Notes under the pieces: model-generated
The model's database searches: none
The model's input: only the letters and a program-made list of their open reading frames with translations
What the model was told of the DNA's origin: nothing
Source of the DNA: Cuniculiplasma sp052315415
GTDB lineage: Archaea; Thermoplasmatota; Thermoplasmata; Thermoplasmatales; Thermoplasmataceae
Direction of reading: 5' to 3'
Assembly: GCA_052315415.1 (NCBI GenBank)
Contig: JBLSDH010000013.1
Location: forward strand, 1 to 44,499
Length of the DNA stretch: 44,499 bases
Position numbers and translations under genes: made by a program
Shown here: piece by piece, positions 1 to 7,264 of the stretch
Layout of the letters: each line of letters opens with the position of its first letter
How positions within the stretch are numbered: position 1 is the first letter of the stretch

Positions 1-120
1 CATCTACGATATAGTAAAGTGGAGTATAATAAGGAGATGAGCTGGGTACAAAATATAAAACTGAGAATAATACAAGGAAGTCAACAACAGCTACAATTAA
101 TAACGGAACCCAACGCGTAA
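1..120 (+). other. Open frame running in from the window edge, possible gene end
   Basis: The frame beginning at base 1 stays open for 39 codons and ends at TAA 118-120. Its translation ends in ITEPNA and has a basic, Gln-rich stretch before that. It could be the tail of a gene that begins outside the window, but it is short and no family is recognisable, so it may equally be chance. From 121 to 222 I see only AT-rich sequence with no supported gene. Confidence 0.15.
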
Positions 121-222
121 ATCTACCGGAGAATGCCATTCAATTACCTCTAATGTCTGAATGTTAATTACTTTTTCTTTTAATATTTCAAAGCTTTATA
201 ACTTAACGTTACAAGTTAACCA

Positions 223-811
223 TTACTTGGTTAACCGTTTCTTAATATCCAGTTCGATGTTTTCCAAGTATTTGGCCTTTTCCTTTTCAATCATGGAGTG
301 CTTCTCGTCACTTCTTAATAGGTTCTTCCGATCCGAAGCGCCCCGAAGTATCTCTTATGGTTTTCGTACTGCCTTTCTGTGACCTTAAAAACAACCTTTT
401 TCTTATATTTTCCATTTTCCTTATCCTGTTCTATGTCAACACTTGAGTTCTGGGATATGAGGCTTCCAGGCCTCTCATCTTGATATTGTTCATCATTTTA
501 CCCTGAGTTTTTTTAATCTCCTTTGCCAAATATTCAGCAGATCCTTCAAGTAACGTTTTCTTAGATCGCTTAATACAACCTCTGTGAGCATATCTATTCT
601 CCTGTCAAGCAACTTGCACTTTAGCTGGGCCGAGGAGCAGATCATCTCCCCGGAATGACTGATAATGCTATGTACAGATCGCTTGTATAAGAGTGCTGTA
701 ATTTGCGTTTCCTGTCCTTTATTGGTCTGAGAACCGTTTCCACGCTCCTGTCAGGAGGATACTTATAATCCGCGGGGTGTCAAAATCATGAAGTTTGAAT
801 AACCTAATCAT
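223..811 (-). pseudogene. Decayed gene of unknown function, reading frame broken several times
   Basis: A coherent protein of about 195 residues can be read on the minus strand only by changing frame about five times. It starts at ATG 811-809 (MIRLFKLHDFDTPR), continues in another frame from 779 (DYKYPPDRSVETVLRPIKDR), then near 650 (GEMICSSAQLKCKLLDRR), from 604 (RSKKTLLEGSAEYLAKEI), from 497 (KKVVFKVTERQYENHKRYFG), and ends in a lysine-rich tail (KAKYLENIELDIKKRLTK) at TAA 223-225. Each piece ends where the next begins, which is what frameshift decay of one gene looks like. It lies 24 bp downstream of the 836-1096 gene, in the same direction, so it was probably the last gene of that operon. 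I do not recognise the family. A fortuitous series of short frames cannot be excluded. Confidence 0.45.
786..802. repeat. Direct repeat, copy 1
   Basis: This 17-nt sequence matches 1763-1779 at 16 of 17 positions, in the same orientation. On the minus strand both copies translate in frame as LFKL followed by His or Tyr and Asp. This copy covers the start of the decayed gene 223-811. The repeats flank the small membrane-protein genes. Confidence 0.5.
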
Positions 812-835
812 TTATGTTAAAATATCAGCCTATCT

Positions 836-1096
836 TCACTTCGATTTTCTATTGTTGAAAATGTCGCTTGCCCTTTTTTGCAGCTTTCCGCTCTTTGCTG
901 CAAGCAAAACTCCAATAAAGAGTATTAAAGCAGAGATGAAGAATATTCCCAACCCGTAGAAGAAGAACGAAATATACAATGACGCAGAATAATTAAGATC
1001 ATGAAATAGAGCTCCAAGAACCATTATCACCATTGAACCTATAAACATAAAGGTTCCAACAGTCATTGTTTTGTTTATTGGATGAAATTTAACCAT
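836..1096 (-). CDS. Small integral membrane protein of unknown function (86 aa)
   Basis: The protein is 86 residues long. It has two or three hydrophobic segments, roughly residues 13-30 and 40-66 (SLYISFFFYGLGIFFISALI), and a basic C-terminal tail (KSGKLQKRASDIFNNRKSK), which suggests a small inner-membrane protein with a cytoplasmic tail. A strong ribosome site (GAGGTGAT) lies just before ATG 1096-1094 and directly follows the stop of the preceding gene, so translation is probably coupled. It sits in the integrase-bearing element beside tRNA-Val and is the only clearly intact gene there. Small membrane proteins like this are common in archaeal viruses and integrated plasmids, but I do not recognise a family. 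Confidence 0.6.
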   Translation of the reverse strand: MVKFHPINKTMTVGTFMFIGSMVIMVLGALFHDLNYSASLYISFFFYGLGIFFISALILFIGVLLAAKSGKLQKRASDIFNNRKSK

Positions 1097-1108
1097 TTTG
1101 TCATCACC

Positions 1109-1636
1109 TCATTTATAATCATTCTTGAATATCTTGGTAAATTCAAGCATCTGCTCCTCCTTGGGCCCACGCTTTCCCACATAGTTATAAAATCCCTCTT
1201 CATCTATTTCCCCTGCAATATACTTATTGGCCGCTTCGTTTAGTCTTTTCGTGTATTTTGTTGATCCATAAGGCTTTCTTATGAACAAACTACTGTATTC
1301 AACTGTTTTTCCGTCAGATGATTTTACGGCACCGGGAAGTTCAGAAAGTATATCATGGTCAGTCTCCCAAGTTCTTGTGCCCTGAATCCTGTTTTGCCTA
1401 ATCACCCAGGTGAAACCTCCTGAGCCTATTTTTCCAATCACGGGGTTTATCCCATAATCCTTGGCCTTAAATGCTCCGTAGAGTAGGGTTGAAAATCCTA
1501 TTCAAAAGGGAATGAAGAAATCTAGGAAGGAACCCCAGAGGCTATAGATCAATATTTTTGGATACCTGAGAGCTAGCAATGTGTCAACGACCATTATTGC
1601 AATGCCCATGCTTAAACAGATTAATCTATCTCTCAT
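1109..1636 (-). pseudogene. Membrane-anchored protein of unknown function, interrupted by one TGA
   Basis: The frame starts at ATG 1636-1634 and would encode 175 residues with one in-frame TGA at 1502-1504, at about residue 45. The first 45 residues contain hydrophobic stretches (MGIAIMVVDTLLAL and LIYSLWGSFLDFFIPF), and the hydrophobic run continues after the TGA (IGFSTLLYGAF). The remaining 110 residues are soluble and end in EFTKIFKNDYK. The GTG at 1441 could in principle start the downstream part, but the frame is coherent on both sides of the stop, so a nonsense mutation in one gene (possibly a Trp codon changed to TGA) is the simplest reading. A ribosome site (GGTGA) overlapping the end of the upstream short frame precedes the ATG. 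The stop is followed in frame, with no other stop, by the ATG of the 836-1096 gene. Function unknown. Confidence 0.5.
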
Positions 1637-1643
1637 TTACCTG

Positions 1644-1757
1644 TCACCTGAAATTTGTCACACCTTCCATTATTTTTAGTTTCCCCTCTGTATATTCCTC
1701 CTTATGTGGCACACTTAATCTTGTTGTTTTTCTCCCTTTTGCATCAAGGAAATTACT
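1644..1757 (-). other. Short open frame upstream of the interrupted membrane protein, probable gene remnant
   Basis: A 37-residue frame (begins SNFLDAKGRKTTRL, ends KIMEGVTNFR) lies between the integrase and the 1109-1636 frame. Its TGA stop at 1644-1646 is inside the GGTGA ribosome site of the next frame, the arrangement expected for coupled genes. The only in-frame ATG (1764-1766) is separated from it by a TGA at 1758-1760. It may therefore be the remnant of a small gene that started further upstream. No family is recognised. Confidence 0.25.
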
Positions 1758-1762
1758 TCAAG

Positions 1763-1779
1763 TCATAAAGTTTGAATAA
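1763..1779. repeat. Direct repeat, copy 2
   Basis: Matches 786-802 at 16 of 17 positions, in the same orientation and 977 bp away. On the minus strand it translates as LFKLYD, compared with LFKLHD in copy 1. It lies between the integrase remnant and the short frame 1644-1757. Confidence 0.5.
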
Positions 1780-1800
1780 AAATATTAGATTTAAAATCTT

Positions 1801-3213
1801 TCAGTATATAAGAATGATTGGTAAGTTCAATGTTTCAATTAGTTTTTGTAACCTACTAAATAAGGTTAATGTCCTAATAGATATTACCTTTATGCATATT
1901 TTTATTATATTTTGGGAGAATATATAAAACAGCATTTTCATTATAGCCTTTCCTTTTGGCAAAAATGCCTGAAACTCATAGCCAAGACTGAGGAATTTTT
2001 CTATTTCGCCTACAGTCACGAGTTTCTGCTTTGAGCCGTTGCCTGACATTGCGCCTGCAACCTTGTCGCGGAGCAGTTTCTGGAATGCCTCTTTATTCAT
2101 CTCTGCAAGGGTCATTCTATCGATTTCATCCTGCTTGTAGCCAACTGCAAGTAAAAGCTGTTGCTGGAGGTATATCTTTGCATCGGTTTCCGATGGGTCT
2201 GTTATCCTCGTTTCAAGGTACTTTAAGCATTTTTTATATGACGCGCGAATCTCCTCGATCTTGTCAGGTGACAATCGCTTGTTCGTGGAATATCTTGCTT
2301 CAATGTCGACCTTATGACCCATTATGAACTGCCTCCACGGATGAGATATGAGACCTTTGCTCTCTGCTATGTCAAGTGCCGTTGAGAAGTATCCCCTTAA
2401 AACATACGATCGCATTTTCATTCCTGCTCCGTATATGGCATCTCTCACATCTCTTGTAACTAGCGTTGTCCTTAGAAATGCGTTCTTCTTTATTCCTCGG
2501 ACATCGAACTGCAATAGCTGTGAATCATATGTCAGTTCCTCTCCCTGCTTTCTCCTCTCCTCAAGATATTCCTTTATATATATTTCTCATTCCTCGCCTA
2601 AGAATGAGAAATACTGGTGCCTTGCCTTGCTCAGCTTGCTTCTCACCGTTACAGTAACAGGGATCTTGTTGAACCCTATCTCATCGGATAATTTCAGCTC
2701 CTTTAAATCTCCCGATCGCAATCCATCAGTGCCTTCATAATCGCAAAGCGATTCCGGTCTCAGTCCTGAAAATGCCATTAATGCCATGATAACTCTTCCA
2801 CGAGAGGTTGCCTTTCTCAATATCCTTGCCAATTCTTCCTTGCTGGGCACTATCTCATTCGCTATCGTTGGCGTTTCGTTCTCTCCGGATATGTTAACGG
2901 CTAACTGTAAACTGATACCGTTAAACTTCAGCCATGATAAGATAACCTTCTTGAACCTCGCAATGTAAGATCCTGCTTTACCCTCTCTTTCCAGCTTTCT
3001 TATAAAATCTATGAATTTATCTTTGAATTCCTTTTCATTGTTCTTTGCATTTTTTAGAATTTTCTTGGGATTTGTAGCGTTGAGATGGCAATAATATCCT
3101 AATCCTCGCACATAAACTGTTTCAATGAGAACTGAATATGGATTCAGGTTCTCAAACCATCTTCACACATCATCATCGAGAAGAAGATCCTTATATCTGA
3201 GCCGAATGATCAT
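1801..3213 (-). pseudogene. Archaeal tyrosine recombinase (integrase), broken by two in-frame TGA codons
   Basis: One frame runs from ATG 3213-3211 to the stop at 1801-1803 and is interrupted only by TGA at 3163-3165 and at 2587-2589. The fragments join into one integrase of about 470 residues of the kind found in archaeal viruses and plasmids. Visible parts are an N-terminal core-binding region (LKFNGISL), the first catalytic arginine region (MAFSGLRPESL), the KARHQYFSFL segment, the second arginine box (YVLRGYFSTALDIAE), the WRQFIMGHK segment and the nucleophile tyrosine in ARYSTNK. In my recollection of the family, the first TGA replaces an Arg (CGA) before RWFENL and the second a Gly (GGA) after FLGEE, so both look like point mutations. 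The last 45 residues or so (after KGKAIMK) look like read-through beyond the usual end. Its start is 55 bp from the tRNA-Val 3' end. It is probably inactive. Confidence 0.8.
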
Positions 3214-3267
3214 GATATCACAACACAACGGTTAAAAGCATCAAAAGTATTCGATTAATAGTTTAAA

Positions 3268-3288
3268 TGGGCCCGACCGGATTCGAAC
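3268..3288. other. Putative attachment site at the 3' end of tRNA-Val
   Basis: Archaeal integrases of this type usually recombine at the 3' half of a tRNA gene (T arm plus acceptor). The integrase start is 55 bp from this tRNA 3' end and points away from it, as in an integrated element whose own end regenerated the tRNA. I found no second copy of the T-arm/acceptor sequence in bases 1-3200, so the far boundary must lie outside the window or has been lost. The exact core cannot be set from one end. Confidence 0.35.
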
Positions 3289-3340
3289 CAGTGACCTCTG
3301 CCTTGTAAGGGCAGCATCATAACCACTAGACTACGAGCCC
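3268..3340 (-). tRNA. tRNA-Val (anticodon UAC)
   Basis: The minus strand folds into a full cloverleaf of 73 nt. The 5' acceptor strand GGGCTCG pairs with CGGGCCC and has one G-U pair. The anticodon stem is CTGCC/GGCAG with loop CTTACAA, giving anticodon UAC. The T arm contains GGTTCGAATCC, and the discriminator base is A. No CCA is encoded and no intron is present. The gene reads valine GUA/GUG codons. Its 3' end is the likely insertion point of the element to its left. Confidence 0.95.
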
Positions 3341-3501
3341 TTAATCCTTTATTTTTAATACGTATTAATTTTTTTATGTGGATGAATCTAAATTATTATA
3401 ATATATTATTTTTAAATGAAAAGAGGTATAAAACCTTTAAAATAAAGGAGGTTTAAACATTAGATTTAAGTAATAGTGAACACATATGTTGATGAAGCCC
3501 A

Positions 3502-3792
3502 ATGAGGATAAATGTGGGAAACGTATGTACCATGGAGCTTGATCCAGAAGTTCTAGAAAGTGAGGAAAGAAAGATTCCTGTCTGTGTTCATTATCTTGGA
3601 ACTAAAACCTTTCTTATGCTGGAATTAAATGCCTCAATGAAAAAAAGTATGGTAGATTATTTTATTAAATATAGACCAGTTAAGGGAAAATCTGTTCTTC
3701 TTACAATCAAAAGGGAGAATAAATTTAAATATGTCCTATCACCAGGAATTATAATATTGAATGATGTAAAGCTGTCAAGTAATAATTTATAA
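3502..3792 (+). CDS. Hypothetical 96-residue protein upstream of the pilus-like operon
   Basis: The protein is soluble, predicted mostly beta, with no signal peptide, membrane segment or class III signal peptide. It has two cysteines (residues 9 and 28) and a basic centre (IKYRPVKGKSVLLTIKREN). The start is ATG 3502-3504. The 160 bp between tRNA-Val and this gene are very AT-rich and hold the only space for its promoter. It is 40-60 bp ahead of the first secretion ATPase on the same strand, so it could be a small accessory or regulatory gene of that system, but this rests on position alone. I do not recognise a family. Confidence 0.65.
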   Translation: MRINVGNVCTMELDPEVLESEERKIPVCVHYLGTKTFLMLELNASMKKSMVDYFIKYRPVKGKSVLLTIKRENKFKYVLSPGIIILNDVKLSSNNL

Positions 3793-3814
3793 AATTATAA
3801 AAAATGGATTGAGT

Positions 3815-3826
3815 AAATTTATTAAT
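3815..3826 (+). promoter_or_regulatory. Likely TATA box for the pilus-like operon
   Basis: The sequence AAATTTATTAAT lies about 24-35 bp before ATG 3850, the spacing expected for an archaeal TATA box driving a leaderless transcript starting at or near that ATG. It is too close to the upstream TTG at 3832, which is part of the reason for preferring the ATG. Confidence 0.4.
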
Positions 3827-3849
3827 AACTTTTGTTTTCTATATTCGGT

Positions 3850-5472
3850 ATGCAAGAAGGCAAAAAAAATAATAGGCGAAGTTTTTTAAGAAAAAATAAA
3901 AAAGATGGAGAAAACCAACTAGATATTCTCAAACCTGATAAGATAAAAGAAAATAGTCTAGTTGAAAGGAAAAAATACGAAGTACTGGACGAATATGATG
4001 TAATCCCTAATGAGGTTACAGTTTCAATTTCATGGAATCAAGAGAGTATGGAAACCCTTTATGTTTTAAATGAGCCAGAGCTCACTGATCAAGAAAAATT
4101 GACGCTCGATATAATTAAAAAAAGTATGGAACAGATAATTAAAAGTATGAAAAAGTTCCCAAGTGATTTTGTAAATGTAAAGATTGGATCTGTAATTGAA
4201 AGTTACCTCAGAAATAGGGGTTACAAACTCCCCAGACAGAGTGTGGATAAGATAAAATATTATATAAAAAGGGATTATGAAGGTTACGGACCTTTGGATG
4301 CGGTAATAAGAGATCCTATGGTGGAAGATATATCCTGCAATGGAGTGGGGATACCGGTTTTTATTGAACATAAAACCCATGGATCACTTAAATCAAATAT
4401 AGTATTCCAGTCAGATTATGAACTTGATTCTTACGTAATAAGGCTTGCCCAAATTTGTGGTAAAGAGGTTTCTATGAATGAACCGATTCTAGATGGTACT
4501 TTTCCAGAAGGACACAGAATCCAATTGACCTATGGAAAGGAAATATCATCTAAAGGGAGCTCTTTTACCATAAGATTGTTCAGGGAGACTCCTTTCACAC
4601 CAATAGAATTAATAAAATATGGGGCAGCTTCATCAGAGGTTGTTACATATCTCTGGTTTGCAGTGGAAAATCTTAAATCAGGGATAATTGCTGGTGTTCC
4701 TGGTGTAGGAAAAACATCAACAATAAATGCAATGCTCATGTTTATTCCAGGGAATACAAAGGTATTCACCATAGAGGAGACAAGGGAGATCAACATAATG
4801 CATGAGAACTGGGTTGCAACATCCACAAGGGAAAGTATATATTCCACATCAAACGCAGATATCAAAAATCCACCAATAGGAATGTTTGAACTTGTTAAAA
4901 TGGCAATGAGACAAAGACCAACTTACATAGTTCTTGGAGAGATTAGAGGAAGAGAATCCTATTCTCTGTTCCAGGCGATTTCTACAGGCCATACAGCATA
5001 TTCAACAATTCATGCAGATTCAATGGAAACACTTATCAACAGACTTGAATCAAACCCTTTGAATATTCCTAGGGTCCTCATAAGTGCACTTAACTTCGTT
5101 ATATTTAACAAATTCATTAGAATGGGTAGAAGAAATATGAGAAAAATTACAGAGATAGATGAGATAATGGGAATAGATCCGGAAAATGGAGAAATACTCT
5201 ATAACAAGGTATTTCATTTTGATTACAATGAAAATGAACAAATTTATAGTGGCTATTCAAAAATACTAAACGATATAAAAAATCAGAAGCAAATGACCGA
5301 TGAGGACTTTGAAAAGGAATTTGAAAGAAGAAAGGCCCTTATTGAGGGAATGGTTAATAGCGATATTCGGGACTATATCAATATTTCAAGAATAATAAAT
5401 GTGTATTACAAGGATCCTGAGACAGCTCTTAAAATGGCAGGTGTTAAAAATTGGATTCAGGTAGAGAGATAA
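3850..5472 (+). CDS. Type IV pilus/archaellum-type secretion ATPase, first copy (FlaI/TadA family)
   Basis: A hexameric ATPase of the GspE/FlaI/VirB11 superfamily that powers assembly of type IV filaments from the cytoplasmic face. The N-terminal third is charged and variable. The ATPase core then shows Walker A GVPGVGKTS (around residue 284), the conserved IEETREINIMHENW segment, Walker B-like YIVLGEIRG with the catalytic Glu, and the histidine-box region GHTAYSTIHADS. From ATG 3850 it has 540 residues; an in-frame TTG at 3832 would add six. I prefer the ATG because a TATA box is correctly spaced for it. It overlaps the next gene by 22 nt and is clearly paralogous to the ATPase at 7265-8860 (shared VEDISC, GSSFTIR and MRQRP motifs). 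Confidence 0.9.
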   Translation: MQEGKKNNRRSFLRKNKKDGENQLDILKPDKIKENSLVERKKYEVLDEYDVIPNEVTVSISWNQESMETLYVLNEPELTDQEKLTLDIIKKSMEQIIKSMKKFPSDFVNVKIGSVIESYLRNRGYKLPRQSVDKIKYYIKRDYEGYGPLDAVIRDPMVEDISCNGVGIPVFIEHKTHGSLKSNIVFQSDYELDSYVIRLAQICGKEVSMNEPILDGTFPEGHRIQLTYGKEISSKGSSFTIRLFRETPFTPIELIKYGAASSEVVTYLWFAVENLKSGIIAGVPGVGKTSTINAMLMFIPGNTKVFTIEETREINIMHENWVATSTRESIYSTSNADIKNPPIGMFELVKMAMRQRPTYIVLGEIRGRESYSLFQAISTGHTAYSTIHADSMETLINRLESNPLNIPRVLISALNFVIFNKFIRMGRRNMRKITEIDEIMGIDPENGEILYNKVFHFDYNENEQIYSGYSKILNDIKNQKQMTDEDFEKEFERRKALIEGMVNSDIRDYINISRIINVYYKDPETALKMAGVKNWIQVER

Positions 5473-6413
5473 AACTAAAGGAAAAAACAGAAAAACCAAC
5501 AAAGTTCAAGCTGATGAAGGAGAAGGACAAAATGACCTCAGTGATTCCAAAGCTGGGGGCATTTGACAGGTTATCAATAAAACTATTTGGAAATTTAGTT
5601 CAGAAATATGCTGACACCACAAACATAGATCTGGCTCTTCAGAAGGCAAGGATTCCTCTGACAGGTGTTGAATATTACTCTAGAGGGTTGTTTATTGCAC
5701 TTATAATGATCCCTGTAACTTTAATTGCTGCAGATTTTCTTGAATTTCTCATACCAAGTTTTGGTTATCTTGTCTTTGCTTTTTGGTTTTTAATTATTGT
5801 GGTCTATTTCAGTGTCCTTGCAGAATATCCAAATTCAGTGGCTGGAACAAGAAGGAAAAAGATTGACGCCCTTCTTCCATCAGCAATGTCATTTATTGCT
5901 ACCATGGCCTCAGCAGACGTACCTGTTGAGAATATAATTTATGAGCTATCAAATAACAAGGATTATGGTGAGGTTTCAACAGAAGCTAAATTCATATCTA
6001 TAAATACAAGAATTTTCGGTAAAGATATAGTATCAAGTTTGAAAGAGGCAGCAACATATACACCATCCCAAAGGTTTTCCGAATTTTTGCAGGGGATAAT
6101 AACGACAATGACTTCTGGAGGAGACATAAAAGAATATTTTAAGGAAAAAGCACTTCAATTTCAAACTGAGTTAAGTACTCTTATCAAGAGAAATACAGAA
6201 TCACTTTCAGTTCTGGCAGAAAGTTATATCATTGTAGGTATAATGTTTCCACTCATACTTATGGTCATCATAGGAACATTAACAACAGTCATACCAGGTG
6301 AATCCGGATTGACCGTGGTAGTACTGTATCTTATTGTTTTTCTTATAATACCAATAATAGCAGGAATGTTTGCACTTATTCTCAGCAGTACAATAGGCGA
6401 GGTGAAGGTATGA
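5451..6413 (+). CDS. Pilus assembly membrane platform protein, first half (TadB/FlaJ-like)
   Basis: A 320-residue polytopic protein of the GspF/T2SF family that forms the membrane platform on which the ATPase acts. It has a charged N-terminus and two membrane segments near residues 80-125. A cytoplasmic T2SF domain with typical helices follows (LLPSAMSFIATMASADVPVE). Three more hydrophobic segments end the protein (SYIIVGIMFPLILMVIIGTL and after). The TTG start at 5451 is preceded by AGGTG and overlaps the upstream ATPase; ATG 5514 is an alternative without a ribosome site. Its TGA stop overlaps the ATG of the next gene (ATGA), so translation is coupled. Together with the next protein (284 aa) it is about as long as one classical FlaJ with two T2SF domains. 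Confidence 0.8.
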   Translation: MDSGREIKLKEKTEKPTKFKLMKEKDKMTSVIPKLGAFDRLSIKLFGNLVQKYADTTNIDLALQKARIPLTGVEYYSRGLFIALIMIPVTLIAADFLEFLIPSFGYLVFAFWFLIIVVYFSVLAEYPNSVAGTRRKKIDALLPSAMSFIATMASADVPVENIIYELSNNKDYGEVSTEAKFISINTRIFGKDIVSSLKEAATYTPSQRFSEFLQGIITTMTSGGDIKEYFKEKALQFQTELSTLIKRNTESLSVLAESYIIVGIMFPLILMVIIGTLTTVIPGESGLTVVVLYLIVFLIIPIIAGMFALILSSTIGEVKV

Positions 6414-7264
6414 AATATTCCATTGGTGGAATATCTTTAAGATATTTTGTTTTGTCGCTGTCCATACTAGCCGTTATTATCATGAATCTTCTAGGAATTA
6501 TTTACAAAATTCCATATATGAATGTTCTTGTTCATCCTATTTCCGTTTCGAGTATAATCATTCTGATAATATTGATGCCTTTTGGTGTGGCTGATTTTGC
6601 AGAACAGAAGAGAAAAGAAACTGCTGAAAAAAGACTGCCCGATTTCCTCAGGGATTTGGCAGGATTCACAAATTTTGGAACACCTATGTCTGAGGCACTA
6701 TTGAAGGCTTCTGAAACAAATTATGGCCCTCTGAATGAGGAAATAGATCATATTGCCGGAATGATTAAACTTGGCATTCCTGTTGAAACTGCAATTGAGG
6801 ATTTTGGAACAAGAATTAAATCTAAAAATATAAAAATGACAGGAGACATAATTAAAAAGGCAAGTGAAGCAGGATCAAATACATCGGATGTTGTATCATT
6901 GGTGTCCAGCTTTGCCACACAAACTTACCTCATGAGAGAGAGCAGATATGCAGATATGAGAAGTTATTCAACTACACTTGCAACTTCCTTTGGTGTTTTC
7001 CTGTTTGTCATAATAATGTTAGATCTTTATTTCTTCCCAAAACTTTCTGCAAGTGGGCTTTCCTCCAGCAGTTCTCTGAATTTTACAAGCTCTTCATCAT
7101 ACATAATAGAAAAAATATTCAGTGCTGGCATAATTGTTCAAAGTGTTGCAAGTGGTCTTATTTCAGGTGTTTTCAGGGACGGAAGAGTTGTGTCAGGTTC
7201 AATGCTTGCTGGTATTCTCACATTGATAAGTATAGTAGTTCTTGCAATAGTGGGGGTTCTGTAA
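6410..7264 (+). CDS. Pilus assembly membrane platform protein, second half (TadC/FlaJ-like)
   Basis: A 284-residue membrane protein with a T2SF domain (LPDFLRDLAGFTNFGTPMSE) between N-terminal membrane segments (residues about 10-62) and C-terminal ones (from about 190). The serine-rich stretch SGLSSSSSLNFTSSSS lies in a loop after residue 215. It starts in an ATGA overlap with the upstream subunit and has a GAGGTGA ribosome site; the second ATPase begins directly after its stop. By analogy with TadB/TadC pairs it should form a hetero-oligomeric platform with the 5451-6413 protein. FlaJ of archaella is one protein with both domains, so this locus has the split arrangement. Confidence 0.8.
   Translation: MKYSIGGISLRYFVLSLSILAVIIMNLLGIIYKIPYMNVLVHPISVSSIIILIILMPFGVADFAEQKRKETAEKRLPDFLRDLAGFTNFGTPMSEALLKASETNYGPLNEEIDHIAGMIKLGIPVETAIEDFGTRIKSKNIKMTGDIIKKASEAGSNTSDVVSLVSSFATQTYLMRESRYADMRSYSTTLATSFGVFLFVIIMLDLYFFPKLSASGLSSSSSLNFTSSSSYIIEKIFSAGIIVQSVASGLISGVFRDGRVVSGSMLAGILTLISIVVLAIVGVL

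Noticed and set aside
161..382. Plus-strand 73-residue frame
   Set aside because: It lies opposite the decayed minus-strand gene, is of low complexity and has no recognisable motif.
642..779. KYPPD motif resembling the C-terminal end of type I restriction HsdR proteins
   Set aside because: The similarity is limited to a few residues, and the motif lies near the start of the composite protein rather than near its C-terminus.
1162..1169. TGGGCCCA as a possible second attachment site matching the tRNA-Val end
   Set aside because: Only the first 8 bases match, the rest of the T arm is missing, and it lies within a coding frame.
2031..2740. Plus-strand frames across the integrase region
   Set aside because: They are antisense shadows of the integrase, whose catalytic motifs are clear on the minus strand.
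1109..3213. Reassigned genetic code with UGA read as an amino acid
   Set aside because: TGA is a normal stop in intact genes here, such as 6411-6413 and the ends of the MFS exporter and pncA-like genes.
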